Assembly (NCBI RefSeq): GCF_003660445.1
Contig: NZ_QZVQ01000001.1
Location: 102,127-166,126 of the forward strand
Length of the DNA stretch: 64,000 nt
From: Croceibacterium ferulae
GTDB taxonomy: Bacteria; Pseudomonadota; Alphaproteobacteria; Sphingomonadales; Sphingomonadaceae
Direction of reading: 5' to 3'
The notes under the pieces were generated by a model that saw nothing but the letters and a program-made list of their open reading frames with translations, had not been told where the DNA came from and searched no databases. Shown piece after piece: positions 50,904-58,758 of this stretch. Positions within the stretch are counted from its first letter, which is position 1. Every line of letters begins with the position of its first letter. The position numbers and the translations under genes were made by a program.

Positions 50904-52133
50904 ATGAAGATTCATCCGCTGATCACGGATACGCAGTCCCTCCAAGAACTGTGCACCCGCCTCGCCCAAAGTGAATTCGTTGCCGTGGACACGGAGTTCA
51001 TGCGCGAGAACACGTTCTACCCGCTGCTCTGCCTGGTGCAGATCGGGAACGAGGAGGAGGCCGCGGCGATCGATCCGCTGGCGCCGGGCATCGACCTGGC
51101 CCCGCTGCTCGAACTGCTGACCAATAACGAGGATGTGCTGAAGGTCTTCCATGCCGGCGGGCAGGATGTGGAGATCATCTACAACCTGACCGGCAAGACC
51201 CCGCACCCCATCTTCGACACGCAGATCGCGATGATGGCGGTCAGCCAGTCCGAACAGATCGGCTATGCCAACCTGGTCGAAAGCTGGCTGAACAAGGTGA
51301 TCGACAAGGGCGCGCGGTTCACCGACTGGAGCCGCCGGCCGCTGACCGAGCGGCAGATCGAATATGCGATCGGCGATGTCACCTATCTGGCCAAGATCTT
51401 CCCGCGCCTGCTGAAGAAACTGATCAGGACCGGACGCGGCCAGTGGCTGGATGCGGAGATGGAGCGGCTCGCCGATCCGGCAAACTACGCCAACGAGCTG
51501 GACGAGGCGTGGCACCGCATCCGTCCGCCCAGCCGCAATGCCGCGGTGCTGGGCCGGCTGAAGGCGCTGGCCGCCTGGCGGGAGAAGGAGGCGCAGGGCA
51601 AGGACATCCCGCGCGGCCGCATCATGCGCGACGAGACCCTGGCCGACCTGGCCAGCCAGCCGCCCAAGAAGCAGGAAGACCTCGCCAAGGTGCGCGGCCT
51701 GAGCCAGGCGTGGCGGGACAATGATATCGGTCGCCGGCTGATGAAGGTGATCGAATCGGCCGAGGACCTGCCGGCCGACGAGATGCCCGACCGCCCGCAG
51801 CGCGGCCCCGCGCTGGGCAAGGAAGGTGCGCTGGTGGCGGACCTGCTGAAGCTGCTGCTGAAGATCCGCAGCCGGGAGATCGACGTCGCCTCCCGCCTGC
51901 TCACCCGATCGGACGAGCTGGAGCTGCTGGCCGCCGGCGTGCGCAAGCTGCCGATCCTGGAAGGCTGGCGCTACGACACGTTCGGGCGCGATGCGCTGGA
52001 CCTGGTGGAAGGCAAGCTCGCCTTCGCGGTGGAGAACGGCCGACTGAAGATGACCCACATCGACGATGCCGTTCCCGCGCCCGCCGCGCCGGTGGCCGGG
52101 GCTGACGAAGCGGATGGGGCGGAGCCGGAGTGA
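50904..52133 (+). CDS. rnd: Ribonuclease D
   Basis: RNase D is a 3'-5' exoribonuclease that trims tRNA precursors. The 409-residue product has the DEDD exonuclease motifs (VAVDTEFMRENTFYP; FHAGGQDVEIIYN; YAIGDVTYLAKIFPRL), followed by an HRDC-type helical region. Length is close to the family average. It is divergent from aspS (117 bp between starts) and 28 bp before oxyR on the same strand, so the two plus-strand genes may be co-transcribed. Confidence 0.94.
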   Translation: MKIHPLITDTQSLQELCTRLAQSEFVAVDTEFMRENTFYPLLCLVQIGNEEEAAAIDPLAPGIDLAPLLELLTNNEDVLKVFHAGGQDVEIIYNLTGKTPHPIFDTQIAMMAVSQSEQIGYANLVESWLNKVIDKGARFTDWSRRPLTERQIEYAIGDVTYLAKIFPRLLKKLIRTGRGQWLDAEMERLADPANYANELDEAWHRIRPPSRNAAVLGRLKALAAWREKEAQGKDIPRGRIMRDETLADLASQPPKKQEDLAKVRGLSQAWRDNDIGRRLMKVIESAEDLPADEMPDRPQRGPALGKEGALVADLLKLLLKIRSREIDVASRLLTRSDELELLAAGVRKLPILEGWRYDTFGRDALDLVEGKLAFAVENGRLKMTHIDDAVPAPAAPVAGADEADGAEPE

Positions 52134-52161
52134 TCGGCGCGACGATCGGTCGGGATCGGCG

Positions 52162-53058
52162 ATGAGCACATACCTTCCCACCATCAAGCAGCTGCAATAT
52201 CTGGTCGCGCTGCACCAGTCGGGCCATTTCGGGCGCGCGGCCGACGCCTCCTTCGTGTCGCAATCCACCCTGTCCGCCGGGATTCGCGAGCTGGAATCGC
52301 TGCTGGGCGTGACGCTGGTGGAGCGCAGCCGGCGCGTGGTGCGCTTCACGCCGCTGGGCAATCAGGTGGTGGCCAAGGCGCACCGCCTGCTGCGCGAGGC
52401 GGAGGAGCTGTCCGAACTGGTGCAGTCGGCCGGCAAGCCGCTGGTCGGCGAGCTGCGGATGAGCGTGATCCCCACCATCGCCCCGTTCCTGCTGCCGCGT
52501 ATCCTGCCCCGCCTGCGCAAGGAGCGCCCGCAGCTGAAGCTGTTCCTGCGCGAGGAAACCAGCGACGCCGCGATCGAGTCGCTGCATCAGGGCCGCGCCG
52601 ATTGCGTGCTGCTGGCGCTGCCTTACGCCACGGGAGAGGTGGAGCAGGAGCATATCTGCCACGATCCGCTGCTGGTCGCCTTCCCCAAGGATGATCCGCG
52701 CGACCCGCCCAGCATCATCGAACCCGGCACGATCGACGAGGGCCGGCTGCTGCTGCTGGAAGATGGCCACTGCCTGCGGGAACATGCGCTGGCCGCCTGT
52801 GACCGGCCCGGCCTGCGCGCCAGTGCCACCGTGATCGGGACCAGCCTGCACACGCTGGTGCAGATGGTCGATAACGGCCTTGGCCTGACCATGCTGCCGC
52901 AGATGGCGGTGGATGCCGGTATCCTGGATGGCACCAACATCATCGCCCGGCCGCTGGAATCGGATCATGCGAGCCGCGAGATCGCGCTGGTCTGGCGACG
53001 CAACAGCCCGCGGGCCGAGGAATTCCGCCTGCTGGCGCAGGAACTGCGCGCCGGCTGA
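52162..53058 (+). CDS. oxyR: Hydrogen peroxide-responsive regulator OxyR
   Basis: This LysR-type regulator senses peroxide by forming a disulfide. The 298-residue product has an N-terminal winged helix-turn-helix and an effector domain with Cys204 and Cys213 in EDGHCLREHALAACDRP. The spacing and surrounding residues match the redox Cys pair of E. coli OxyR (Cys199 and Cys208), which supports the specific call. The ATG at 52162 fits the start of the DNA-binding domain; the open frame upstream overlaps rnd. No katG or ahpC gene lies next to it in this window. Confidence 0.92.
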   Translation: MSTYLPTIKQLQYLVALHQSGHFGRAADASFVSQSTLSAGIRELESLLGVTLVERSRRVVRFTPLGNQVVAKAHRLLREAEELSELVQSAGKPLVGELRMSVIPTIAPFLLPRILPRLRKERPQLKLFLREETSDAAIESLHQGRADCVLLALPYATGEVEQEHICHDPLLVAFPKDDPRDPPSIIEPGTIDEGRLLLLEDGHCLREHALAACDRPGLRASATVIGTSLHTLVQMVDNGLGLTMLPQMAVDAGILDGTNIIARPLESDHASREIALVWRRNSPRAEEFRLLAQELRAG

Positions 53059-53125
53059 GAGCGGCCGCCAGTCCGGGCCATCGGCATCAGGCCGCGCTCC
53101 GGCGGAACAAGTTCGTCCGCACCGA

Positions 53126-53164
53126 AACAAACAAGACACGCCCCGCGATGAACCGCGAGGCGTG
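53126..53164 (-). terminator. Terminator of the first RTX gene
   Basis: An 11-bp stem with one mismatch, CACGCCCCGCG at 53137-53147 with CGCGAGGCGTG at 53154-53164, encloses a 6-nt loop. On the minus strand it is followed by the T-rich stretch TCTTGTTTGTTT. It lies after the RTX gene that ends at 53227 and can also insulate the convergent oxyR. Confidence 0.8.
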
Positions 53165-53226
53165 CCCGTCAGAGATGCAGGTCAGATCATGGCCGGCGGT
53201 TTAGCACCATCCGGCCACGTCAAGGA

Positions 53227-54297
53227 TTACCCCACCTCGCCAGTGACCGGCGAACCACCGATCCCCAGGAAGTCGAGCAGACCTTCAAGCTGGCCCAGCA
53301 GATCAGTGTCGAGACCAGCCAACTGAACAACCGTGTTGCCGGCGACAGTGATCTCCAGCAGCCCGTCACCACCGATCTGCACGTCGACCAGGTTCAGATT
53401 GGTACCCGGTTCGAACGCGAGGATGTCCGCGCCGACAAACGTGCCGAGGAGGCCGGTGTCGAAGTCGGTGATGATATCCACGCCGCCGCTACCCAGAACG
53501 AAGGTGTCGACGCCAGCGCCGCCGGTGAAGTAATCCACCCCGGTGCTGCCATACAGCGTGTCGTTACCGGCCTGGCCGTACAGCTCGTTCTCGTTGCCGC
53601 CGGTGGCACGCAGGACATCGTTGCCCGACTGGCCATAGATGTAGCTGGCGCCATTGCCGATGACGATGCCGGTCAGCGTGTCATCCGTGCCGGCGAGGAT
53701 ACCATTGGTACCGGTGCCGCCATAGATCTCGTTGTACACAAACGCGCCGTTGGTGCCCTCAGCCGTGGCGGTGACGGTGTCCGCGCCGGTGCCAGCCTCC
53801 ACATAGTTGTACGCGATGGTTCCCGCGCCACCCGTGGTGGAAGCGTTCATCGTGATGGTGTCGGAACCTGTGCCGGCATAGGCTTCCTGCCACAGATTGC
53901 CGCCACCGTTCAGGGCCGCCGTCATGTTGATGGTGTCGTTGCCATCGCCACCGACCGCGTAGGATTCCAGCAGCGTGTCGAAGAACCGGTTGCCGAGCGT
54001 GGTGTTGGTGGTGATCTGGTCGTTGCCGATGCCACCGTCCAGAACGGAGCCAAGATACCGGGCGCCGGCATTCACAGTGGCGGACATGATGTCGCTGCCG
54101 CCTTCACCGTTCTGGTAGACGAACAGATCATCCAGGCGGTCGGTGATCGTGGTGATGATCGTGTCACCACCGCCGCCGCCATTCAGCGTGTTGTTGTTGA
54201 ACGTGGTGGTAATAGTGTCGGGGGCGCCGGTGCCATTGTACACCTGGTTGTCGCCCAACCCTTCAATTATCGCGAAAATATCGTTCTTGCGTGCCAT
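53227..54297 (-). CDS. RTX-like calcium-binding repeat protein 1
   Basis: This is a 356-residue acidic, Gly/Asp/Thr-rich protein without a signal peptide. It carries RTX-type GGxGxDxhx motifs (GGIGNDQIT, GGDGNDTIN, GTGSDTIT, GTGADTVT, GQSGNDVLR, GQAGNDTLY) spaced about 20-40 residues apart rather than in tandem nonapeptides. A short region (TDFDTGLLGTFVGADILAFE) and a hydrophobic C-terminus follow, as in type I secreted proteins. The ATG at 54297 has GGGAG upstream. Type I secretion and calcium binding are expected from the family; the actual function is unknown. No ABC exporter gene is adjacent. It is paralogous to the next gene. Confidence 0.83.
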   Translation of the reverse strand: MARKNDIFAIIEGLGDNQVYNGTGAPDTITTTFNNNTLNGGGGGDTIITTITDRLDDLFVYQNGEGGSDIMSATVNAGARYLGSVLDGGIGNDQITTNTTLGNRFFDTLLESYAVGGDGNDTINMTAALNGGGNLWQEAYAGTGSDTITMNASTTGGAGTIAYNYVEAGTGADTVTATAEGTNGAFVYNEIYGGTGTNGILAGTDDTLTGIVIGNGASYIYGQSGNDVLRATGGNENELYGQAGNDTLYGSTGVDYFTGGAGVDTFVLGSGGVDIITDFDTGLLGTFVGADILAFEPGTNLNLVDVQIGGDGLLEITVAGNTVVQLAGLDTDLLGQLEGLLDFLGIGGSPVTGEVG

Positions 54298-54390
54298 AGT
54301 GCTATCTCCCACACTGGTGACTGGGTTTTGCGCACCTTTCAGCTGACAGAAAATAATTATGGTTTCCAGCAAGATGTGATTTTGCGGCGA

Positions 54391-54458
54391 GTTCTGTCTG
54401 GCAGAATACATCAAGTCTGTTTTCCGGAACGCCGCCCTGTTCTGTACGATAGAATACA
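54391..54458 (-). promoter_or_regulatory. Tandem 20-bp element upstream of RTX gene 1
   Basis: The sequence GTTCTGT-N5-AGAATACA occurs twice in the same orientation, at 54391-54410 and 54439-54458, 48 bp apart start to start. Fifteen of 15 fixed positions agree, while the inner 5 bases differ. The arms GTTCT/AGAAT are partly palindromic, as in a dimer operator. It lies 94-161 bp before the ATG of the RTX gene. The binding factor is unknown. Confidence 0.65.
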
Positions 54459-54524
54459 CACGCGGCGGCCCGGCCGACTTTGTCTTGCAGCTGTCATCGG
54501 CTGCAGGCAACATGCGCGCCCTGC

Positions 54525-54567
54525 ATACAAAAAGACGCGCCGGCAGGGGGAGCCCCGCCGGCGCGTC
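54525..54567 (-). terminator. Terminator of the second RTX gene
   Basis: A perfect 11-bp stem, GACGCGCCGGC at 54534-54544 with GCCGGCGCGTC at 54557-54567, encloses a 12-nt loop. On the minus strand it is followed by TTTTTGTATG. It lies 50 bp after the stop of the RTX gene at 54617, separating the two RTX genes into independent units. Confidence 0.9.
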
Positions 54568-54616
54568 GTGTCACTGGGTGCGCAACCTTGCGGCTACGCA
54601 GCCGGCGACAATTCGA

Positions 54617-55603
54617 TCATGCGAACAGTTGTGCCTGGTCGGTGATGACCACGTTCTGCAGCAGCACGCTTGCGCCATCGGCGAAGCTCACCAGCGTGCC
54701 GCCGTCGACGTTGCTCAGCGAACCAATGGTCTGGCCGTCGAACAGCGCGATCGTATCGGTCCCGACCTCGAAGTCGAGGATCACGTCGTCGCCACCATTC
54801 TGGAAGAAGTCGAAGCGGTCAGCGCCCTCGCCACCGCTCATGATGTCGATCCCGGTGCCGCTGCGCAGCGTGTCGTTGCCGTCCATGCCGTACAGCTCGT
54901 TGTAATAGCCGTTGATCACCTGCAGCACGTCATCGCCGGCGCCGCCATCGACATAGCTTTCGCCGTAGGCTTCGCCTTCGATCCGGGCGATGATGATGTC
55001 ATTGCCATTGTTGCCGTAGACTTCGTTGATCAGGTAATCGTCGGCATCGCCGTAGCCCGTGGCATAGATCGTGTCGTTGCCAGCGCCGCCCTGGGCGTAG
55101 TTCGAAGCCAGTTCGATGTCGGTGCCGTCCACCACGCGCGCCGTCATGGTGATCGTGTCGGCACCGGCGCCGCCATAGACTTCGTTGACGATGTTGCCAC
55201 CACTCGCGCTGCTCAGCACGGCATCAACGTCGATCACGTCGGCACCAGCTCCACCGAACAGGTAATTCTCGACCAGTGCGACCTTGTCGGCATCGTCATT
55301 CGTCAGCGTGCTGTTGACGGCGAGACGATCGGCACCGGCGCCGCCCGACAGGGACGTGTAGGAGTAGTATGTGAAGGCGTTGATCAGCACCGACAGGTTG
55401 TCCCGCCCGCTGCCGCCGATCTGCGTGGCATAAAGCTCGCCCGTATAGCCGGCACCCAGATAGCCGGTCGTCAGCGTGTCATCGCCATCCAGCGTGGAAC
55501 CGTTATGGCCGCTGTTCAGAAAATCGTCGCCATCCGTACCGGTCACGGTCTCCCACTCGGCCTGCGTCTGAACAAGTGCGGAAGTATCGAACATAGAAGC
55601 CAT
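54617..55603 (-). CDS. RTX-like calcium-binding repeat protein 2
   Basis: This 328-residue protein is similar in style to RTX protein 1. It has about nine GGxGxDxhx-type motifs (for example GGAGADRLA, GGAGADVID, GGAGADTIT, GGAGNDTIY, GNNGNDIII, GMDGNDTLR), each embedded in a unit of roughly 25-35 residues often containing NE-h-YG before the turn. There is no signal peptide, and the C-terminus is a hydrophobic strand ending DQAQLFA, consistent with type I secretion. The ATG at 55603 has a strong AGGAGA ribosome binding site. It has its own terminator. Function unknown. Confidence 0.85.
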   Translation of the reverse strand: MASMFDTSALVQTQAEWETVTGTDGDDFLNSGHNGSTLDGDDTLTTGYLGAGYTGELYATQIGGSGRDNLSVLINAFTYYSYTSLSGGAGADRLAVNSTLTNDDADKVALVENYLFGGAGADVIDVDAVLSSASGGNIVNEVYGGAGADTITMTARVVDGTDIELASNYAQGGAGNDTIYATGYGDADDYLINEVYGNNGNDIIIARIEGEAYGESYVDGGAGDDVLQVINGYYNELYGMDGNDTLRSGTGIDIMSGGEGADRFDFFQNGGDDVILDFEVGTDTIALFDGQTIGSLSNVDGGTLVSFADGASVLLQNVVITDQAQLFA

Positions 55604-55943
55604 ACAATCTCCTGAAACCATGCCTGCCGCGACCAAGATCATACGCGGCACCCATAGTCTTACGACCAAGCACACGCGAAGCTCTTCACGAAAGGCGTCT
55701 GGGACTAACCTAGACCCGTAATCGTCCGGCCAATGAATGCCCGCAAATGTGGTAAGTTCCAGGCACTAAACCGTACCGTCCATTTTCAGGACAGGTCTTA
55801 CGTCGAGAGCCAGACAAAGCGCCTCCGATAATGGGACAGGAGTGTCGGGCAATGCGCATCGGGCGGTGAACGGACCGGCCTGCGCGCGCGCCGATCCGGT
55901 CACCGGCTCGGCGACGCTGGCGGGCTCTGGCGGCCGGCCAGGC
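55604..55943. other. Intergenic region between RTX gene 2 and pgsA
   Basis: This stretch of 340 bp has no credible gene. It contains the ribosome binding site and presumably the promoter of RTX gene 2 near its left end. Near its right end the inverted repeat CGCCGA...TCGGCG (about 55889-55914) could end pgsA transcription. The tandem element found before RTX gene 1 was not seen here. Confidence 0.5.
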
Positions 55944-56510
55944 TCAGTCCATGTGCTTCAGTCCGACCCGCAGGTAGTCCCACCCGGTCACCAGCGTCAG
56001 GATCGCCGCGCCCCACAAGCTGGCGAGGCCGCAGATGCGGATCCAGCCCTCGTGCGGCAGCGCGCCCGCCAGGATCAGCCCGCCGAGCGCCACCAGCTGC
56101 AAGGTGGTCTTCCACTTGGCCAGCCTGCTGACCGGCATGCTGACCTGCAGCCCGCCCAGGAATTCGCGCAGGCCCGATACCGCGATCTCGCGAATCAGGA
56201 TGATCAGGCCGGCCACCACGTGCAGGTCGCCCACATAGGGGCCGGTCAGCTGCCCCTTGGCCGTCAGCACCAGTATCACGGCGGCAACCATGATCTTGTC
56301 GGCGATCGGATCCAGGAAGATGCCCAGCCGGCTCACCGCCCCGCTGGAACGGGCCAGCAGCCCGTCGAAATAGTCGGTGATGCCCATCAGGCAGTACAGC
56401 GCGAAGGCCAGGCCGTAGCCGGCGTGCCAGGCGGGCCACCAGAGCAGGGCGGCGAGCAACGGGACCGCGACGATACGCGAGAGGCTAAGCAGGTTTGGCA
56501 GGGTCAGCAT
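55944..56510 (-). CDS. pgsA: CDP-diacylglycerol-glycerol-3-phosphate phosphatidyltransferase
   Basis: PgsA makes phosphatidylglycerol phosphate from CDP-diacylglycerol in the inner membrane. The 188-residue product has four or more membrane helices and the CDP-alcohol phosphotransferase motif D-G-x2-A-R-x8-G-x3-D-x3-D (FDGLLARSSGAVSRLG, then FLDPIAD). The ATG at 56510 (MLTLPNLLSL) matches the family start. It is divergent from an MFS gene, with 91 bp between starts. Confidence 0.94.
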   Translation of the reverse strand: MLTLPNLLSLSRIVAVPLLAALLWWPAWHAGYGLAFALYCLMGITDYFDGLLARSSGAVSRLGIFLDPIADKIMVAAVILVLTAKGQLTGPYVGDLHVVAGLIILIREIAVSGLREFLGGLQVSMPVSRLAKWKTTLQLVALGGLILAGALPHEGWIRICGLASLWGAAILTLVTGWDYLRVGLKHMD

Positions 56511-56601
56511 TGTGCCTGCTGCCCTAGCGCGTCCGGGCCCGGACAAAAAGCGCCGCTTGCGGGTTGTTCTTGCCAGTCACGGGGCTAGGAACGCTGCTGC
56601 C

Positions 56602-57918
56602 ATGCTGACATCGCTCCATTTGCTGCGCAAGCGGCGCTTCCTGCCGCTGTTCGCGACGCAGCTGCTGAACGCGTTCAACGACAACCTGTTCAAGAACGCC
56701 ATGGTCCTGTTCGTGGTGTACACCTTCTATGATTCGCTGGCGGAGGAAGCGCAGTTCAGCGCCGTTGCCTCGGGCGTGTTCATCCTGCCCTTCTTCCTTC
56801 TTTCCGCATTGGCCGGGCAGCTGGCCGATCTGCGGGACAAGGCGGTGATCATCCGCCGGGTCAAGGCGGCGGAGATCGGCATCATGCTGGTGGGCGCGGC
56901 CGGCCTGTACCTGGCGTGGCAGAGCGGGCGCGACAGCGCCTTTGCCCTGCCCCTGCTGCTGACCGCCCTGTTCGCCATGGGCGTCCATTCCACGTTCTTC
57001 GGCCCGATCAAATACGCCATCCTGCCGCAGCACCTGAAGCGGGAGGAGGTGCTTGCCGGCACCGGGCTGGTGGAGGCCGGCACCTATGTCGCGATCCTGG
57101 CGGGCACGATCCTGGCGGGTTACATCTCCGTCAGACTGGCGGCCGGTGTGGTGATCGTGGCGGCGCTGGTCGGCTATGTCACCAGCCTGCAGGTTCCGCC
57201 GGCCCCGCCATTCGAGAAGGGCGGCAAGCTGGACTTCAATGTCCTGCGCTCCTCCATCACCCTGATCCGCAACACCACGGCGCAGCGGGAAGTGTTCTAC
57301 GCCATTCTGGCGATCAGCTTCTTCTGGACCATCGGCGCGGTGCTGTTCATCCAGTTTCCGCCGCTGGCCAAGAACGTGCTGCATGCCAGCAAGGAGGTCG
57401 CCAGCCTGTTCCTGGTGATCTTCTCGGTCGGGGTCGCCATCGGTTCCGTGGCGATCAACGCGCTGCTGAAGGGCGAGGTATCCGCCCGGCATGCGCCCGT
57501 ATCCGTGCTGTTCATGGGCGCTTTCGTGGGTGCATTCTACTTCGTATGCCGCGCGTGGGAGCGGCAGGCGACACCGGCCGGCCTGCTGGATGTGCCCGGC
57601 TTCCTGGCGCAGCCGCTCGCCGCGCTGGTGCTGGGCACGCTGCTGCTGATCGCCATTGCCGGCGGCATGTTCGTGGTGCCGCTTTATGCCTTCCTCACCA
57701 CCAAGTGCGATCCGGCGCAGGCGGCGCGCACCGTGGCGGCGAACAACATCGTCAACTCGGGTGCGATGGTGGTGGGTTCGCTGATCGCGGGCGGCCTGTC
57801 GGCGCTGGGCATCCCGCTGGTCGAACAATTGCTGCTGAGCGCGGGAATGTCCGTCATTTCCGCATGGCTTGGCGCGGTGCTGCATCGCGCGGAACGCCTG
57901 GCCCTCGCCACCGCCTAG
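56602..57918 (+). CDS. MFS transporter, LplT-like
   Basis: This 438-residue major-facilitator protein has about 12 predicted helices. The segment FATQLLNAFNDNLFKNAMVL is typical of the lysophospholipid transporter (LplT) group, which flips lysophospholipids inward for re-acylation. In many proteobacteria this domain is fused to, or adjacent to, the acyltransferase Aas; neither is seen here. The ATG at 56602 was chosen from the start of homology. Divergent pgsA supports a lipid role, but the substrate is inferred. Confidence 0.82.
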   Translation: MLTSLHLLRKRRFLPLFATQLLNAFNDNLFKNAMVLFVVYTFYDSLAEEAQFSAVASGVFILPFFLLSALAGQLADLRDKAVIIRRVKAAEIGIMLVGAAGLYLAWQSGRDSAFALPLLLTALFAMGVHSTFFGPIKYAILPQHLKREEVLAGTGLVEAGTYVAILAGTILAGYISVRLAAGVVIVAALVGYVTSLQVPPAPPFEKGGKLDFNVLRSSITLIRNTTAQREVFYAILAISFFWTIGAVLFIQFPPLAKNVLHASKEVASLFLVIFSVGVAIGSVAINALLKGEVSARHAPVSVLFMGAFVGAFYFVCRAWERQATPAGLLDVPGFLAQPLAALVLGTLLLIAIAGGMFVVPLYAFLTTKCDPAQAARTVAANNIVNSGAMVVGSLIAGGLSALGIPLVEQLLLSAGMSVISAWLGAVLHRAERLALATA

Positions 57919-57930
57919 GCTCCGCCGGGC

Positions 57931-58758
57931 TCAGCCCCGGTCAGGCGAGTCCAGCGCGGTGCCGACCGCCAGGCTGCCCCTGCCATACAGGTAGCTGGCG
58001 TCGAACTTCCCGAATTCCTCCAGCCGGCGCCGGTCCGCGACATACAGGGTGCCGCGGCGCAGCTCCCCGATCCCTTCCTTGCGCAGCTGCGCCAGCGCCC
58101 GGTTCATGTGGATGGCGGTGGTTCCGCACATGTCGGCCAGATCGGCCTGGATCAGCGGGGTGCGCACGCTATCCGTGCGGCCCAGCCCCACCTGGTCCAG
58201 CCGCTGCCAGAGTTCGGCGAAGACATGCGCCACCCGCCGCGCCGCGGTCAGCTGTTCCAGCTTCATGATCCATTCGCGATGAATCGCCGCATCCAGCAAT
58301 GTGGCGAACCACAGGACCCGGGCTAGATGTGGCTGCGTCTGCATCACCTCTTCCAACCGTTCGTGACTCACGATCCCGACGCGGATCGGCCCGGCGGCCA
58401 TCAGATCGTGGTCCAGCCGCTTCAGCGCGAATCCATGCAGGTCCACAAAATCGCCAGGGACCTGCAGGCCCAGGATGAAGCGGCGGGAGCCATCATGCAC
58501 CGTGCGCATCATGTACCCATCGATCAGAAGCGTGCTGTGGTTGACCAGATCGTTCCGGTGCAGCAGCGCGGTCCCGCCCTCAACGGTCCTGACCTCCGTC
58601 ACCATGTCTTCCAGCAGGCGCTTCTCGTCCCGGCTCAGCGCGTGACGCAGCCGCCCCATCAGGAACCGCCCGGTTCGCGGATAGCTCGCGATCTCCTCCG
58701 CAATGCTTTCGTCTGTCCCGAACACGATCTGCGATCCGCCGGCAGGTTCGCCCTTCAC
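57931..58758 (-). CDS. Crp/Fnr family transcriptional regulator
   Basis: The 275-residue product has an N-terminal cyclic-nucleotide-binding-like beta-roll (around DGYMMRTVHDGSRRFILGLQ and PGDFVDL), a dimerisation helix, and a C-terminal winged helix-turn-helix (IQADLADMCGTTAIHMNRAL). The N-terminal Cys cluster of Fnr is absent, so oxygen sensing by an iron-sulfur cluster is unlikely. The signal is unknown. The start GTG overlaps the stop of the upstream glycosyltransferase gene (GTGA), indicating coupling of an unusual pair. Confidence 0.88.
   Translation of the reverse strand: MKGEPAGGSQIVFGTDESIAEEIASYPRTGRFLMGRLRHALSRDEKRLLEDMVTEVRTVEGGTALLHRNDLVNHSTLLIDGYMMRTVHDGSRRFILGLQVPGDFVDLHGFALKRLDHDLMAAGPIRVGIVSHERLEEVMQTQPHLARVLWFATLLDAAIHREWIMKLEQLTAARRVAHVFAELWQRLDQVGLGRTDSVRTPLIQADLADMCGTTAIHMNRALAQLRKEGIGELRRGTLYVADRRRLEEFGKFDASYLYGRGSLAVGTALDSPDRG

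Noticed and set aside
53227..55603. Phage tail-fibre or adhesin cassette
   Set aside because: The repeats are RTX-type, there are no phage structural genes around, and each gene has its own promoter space and terminator.
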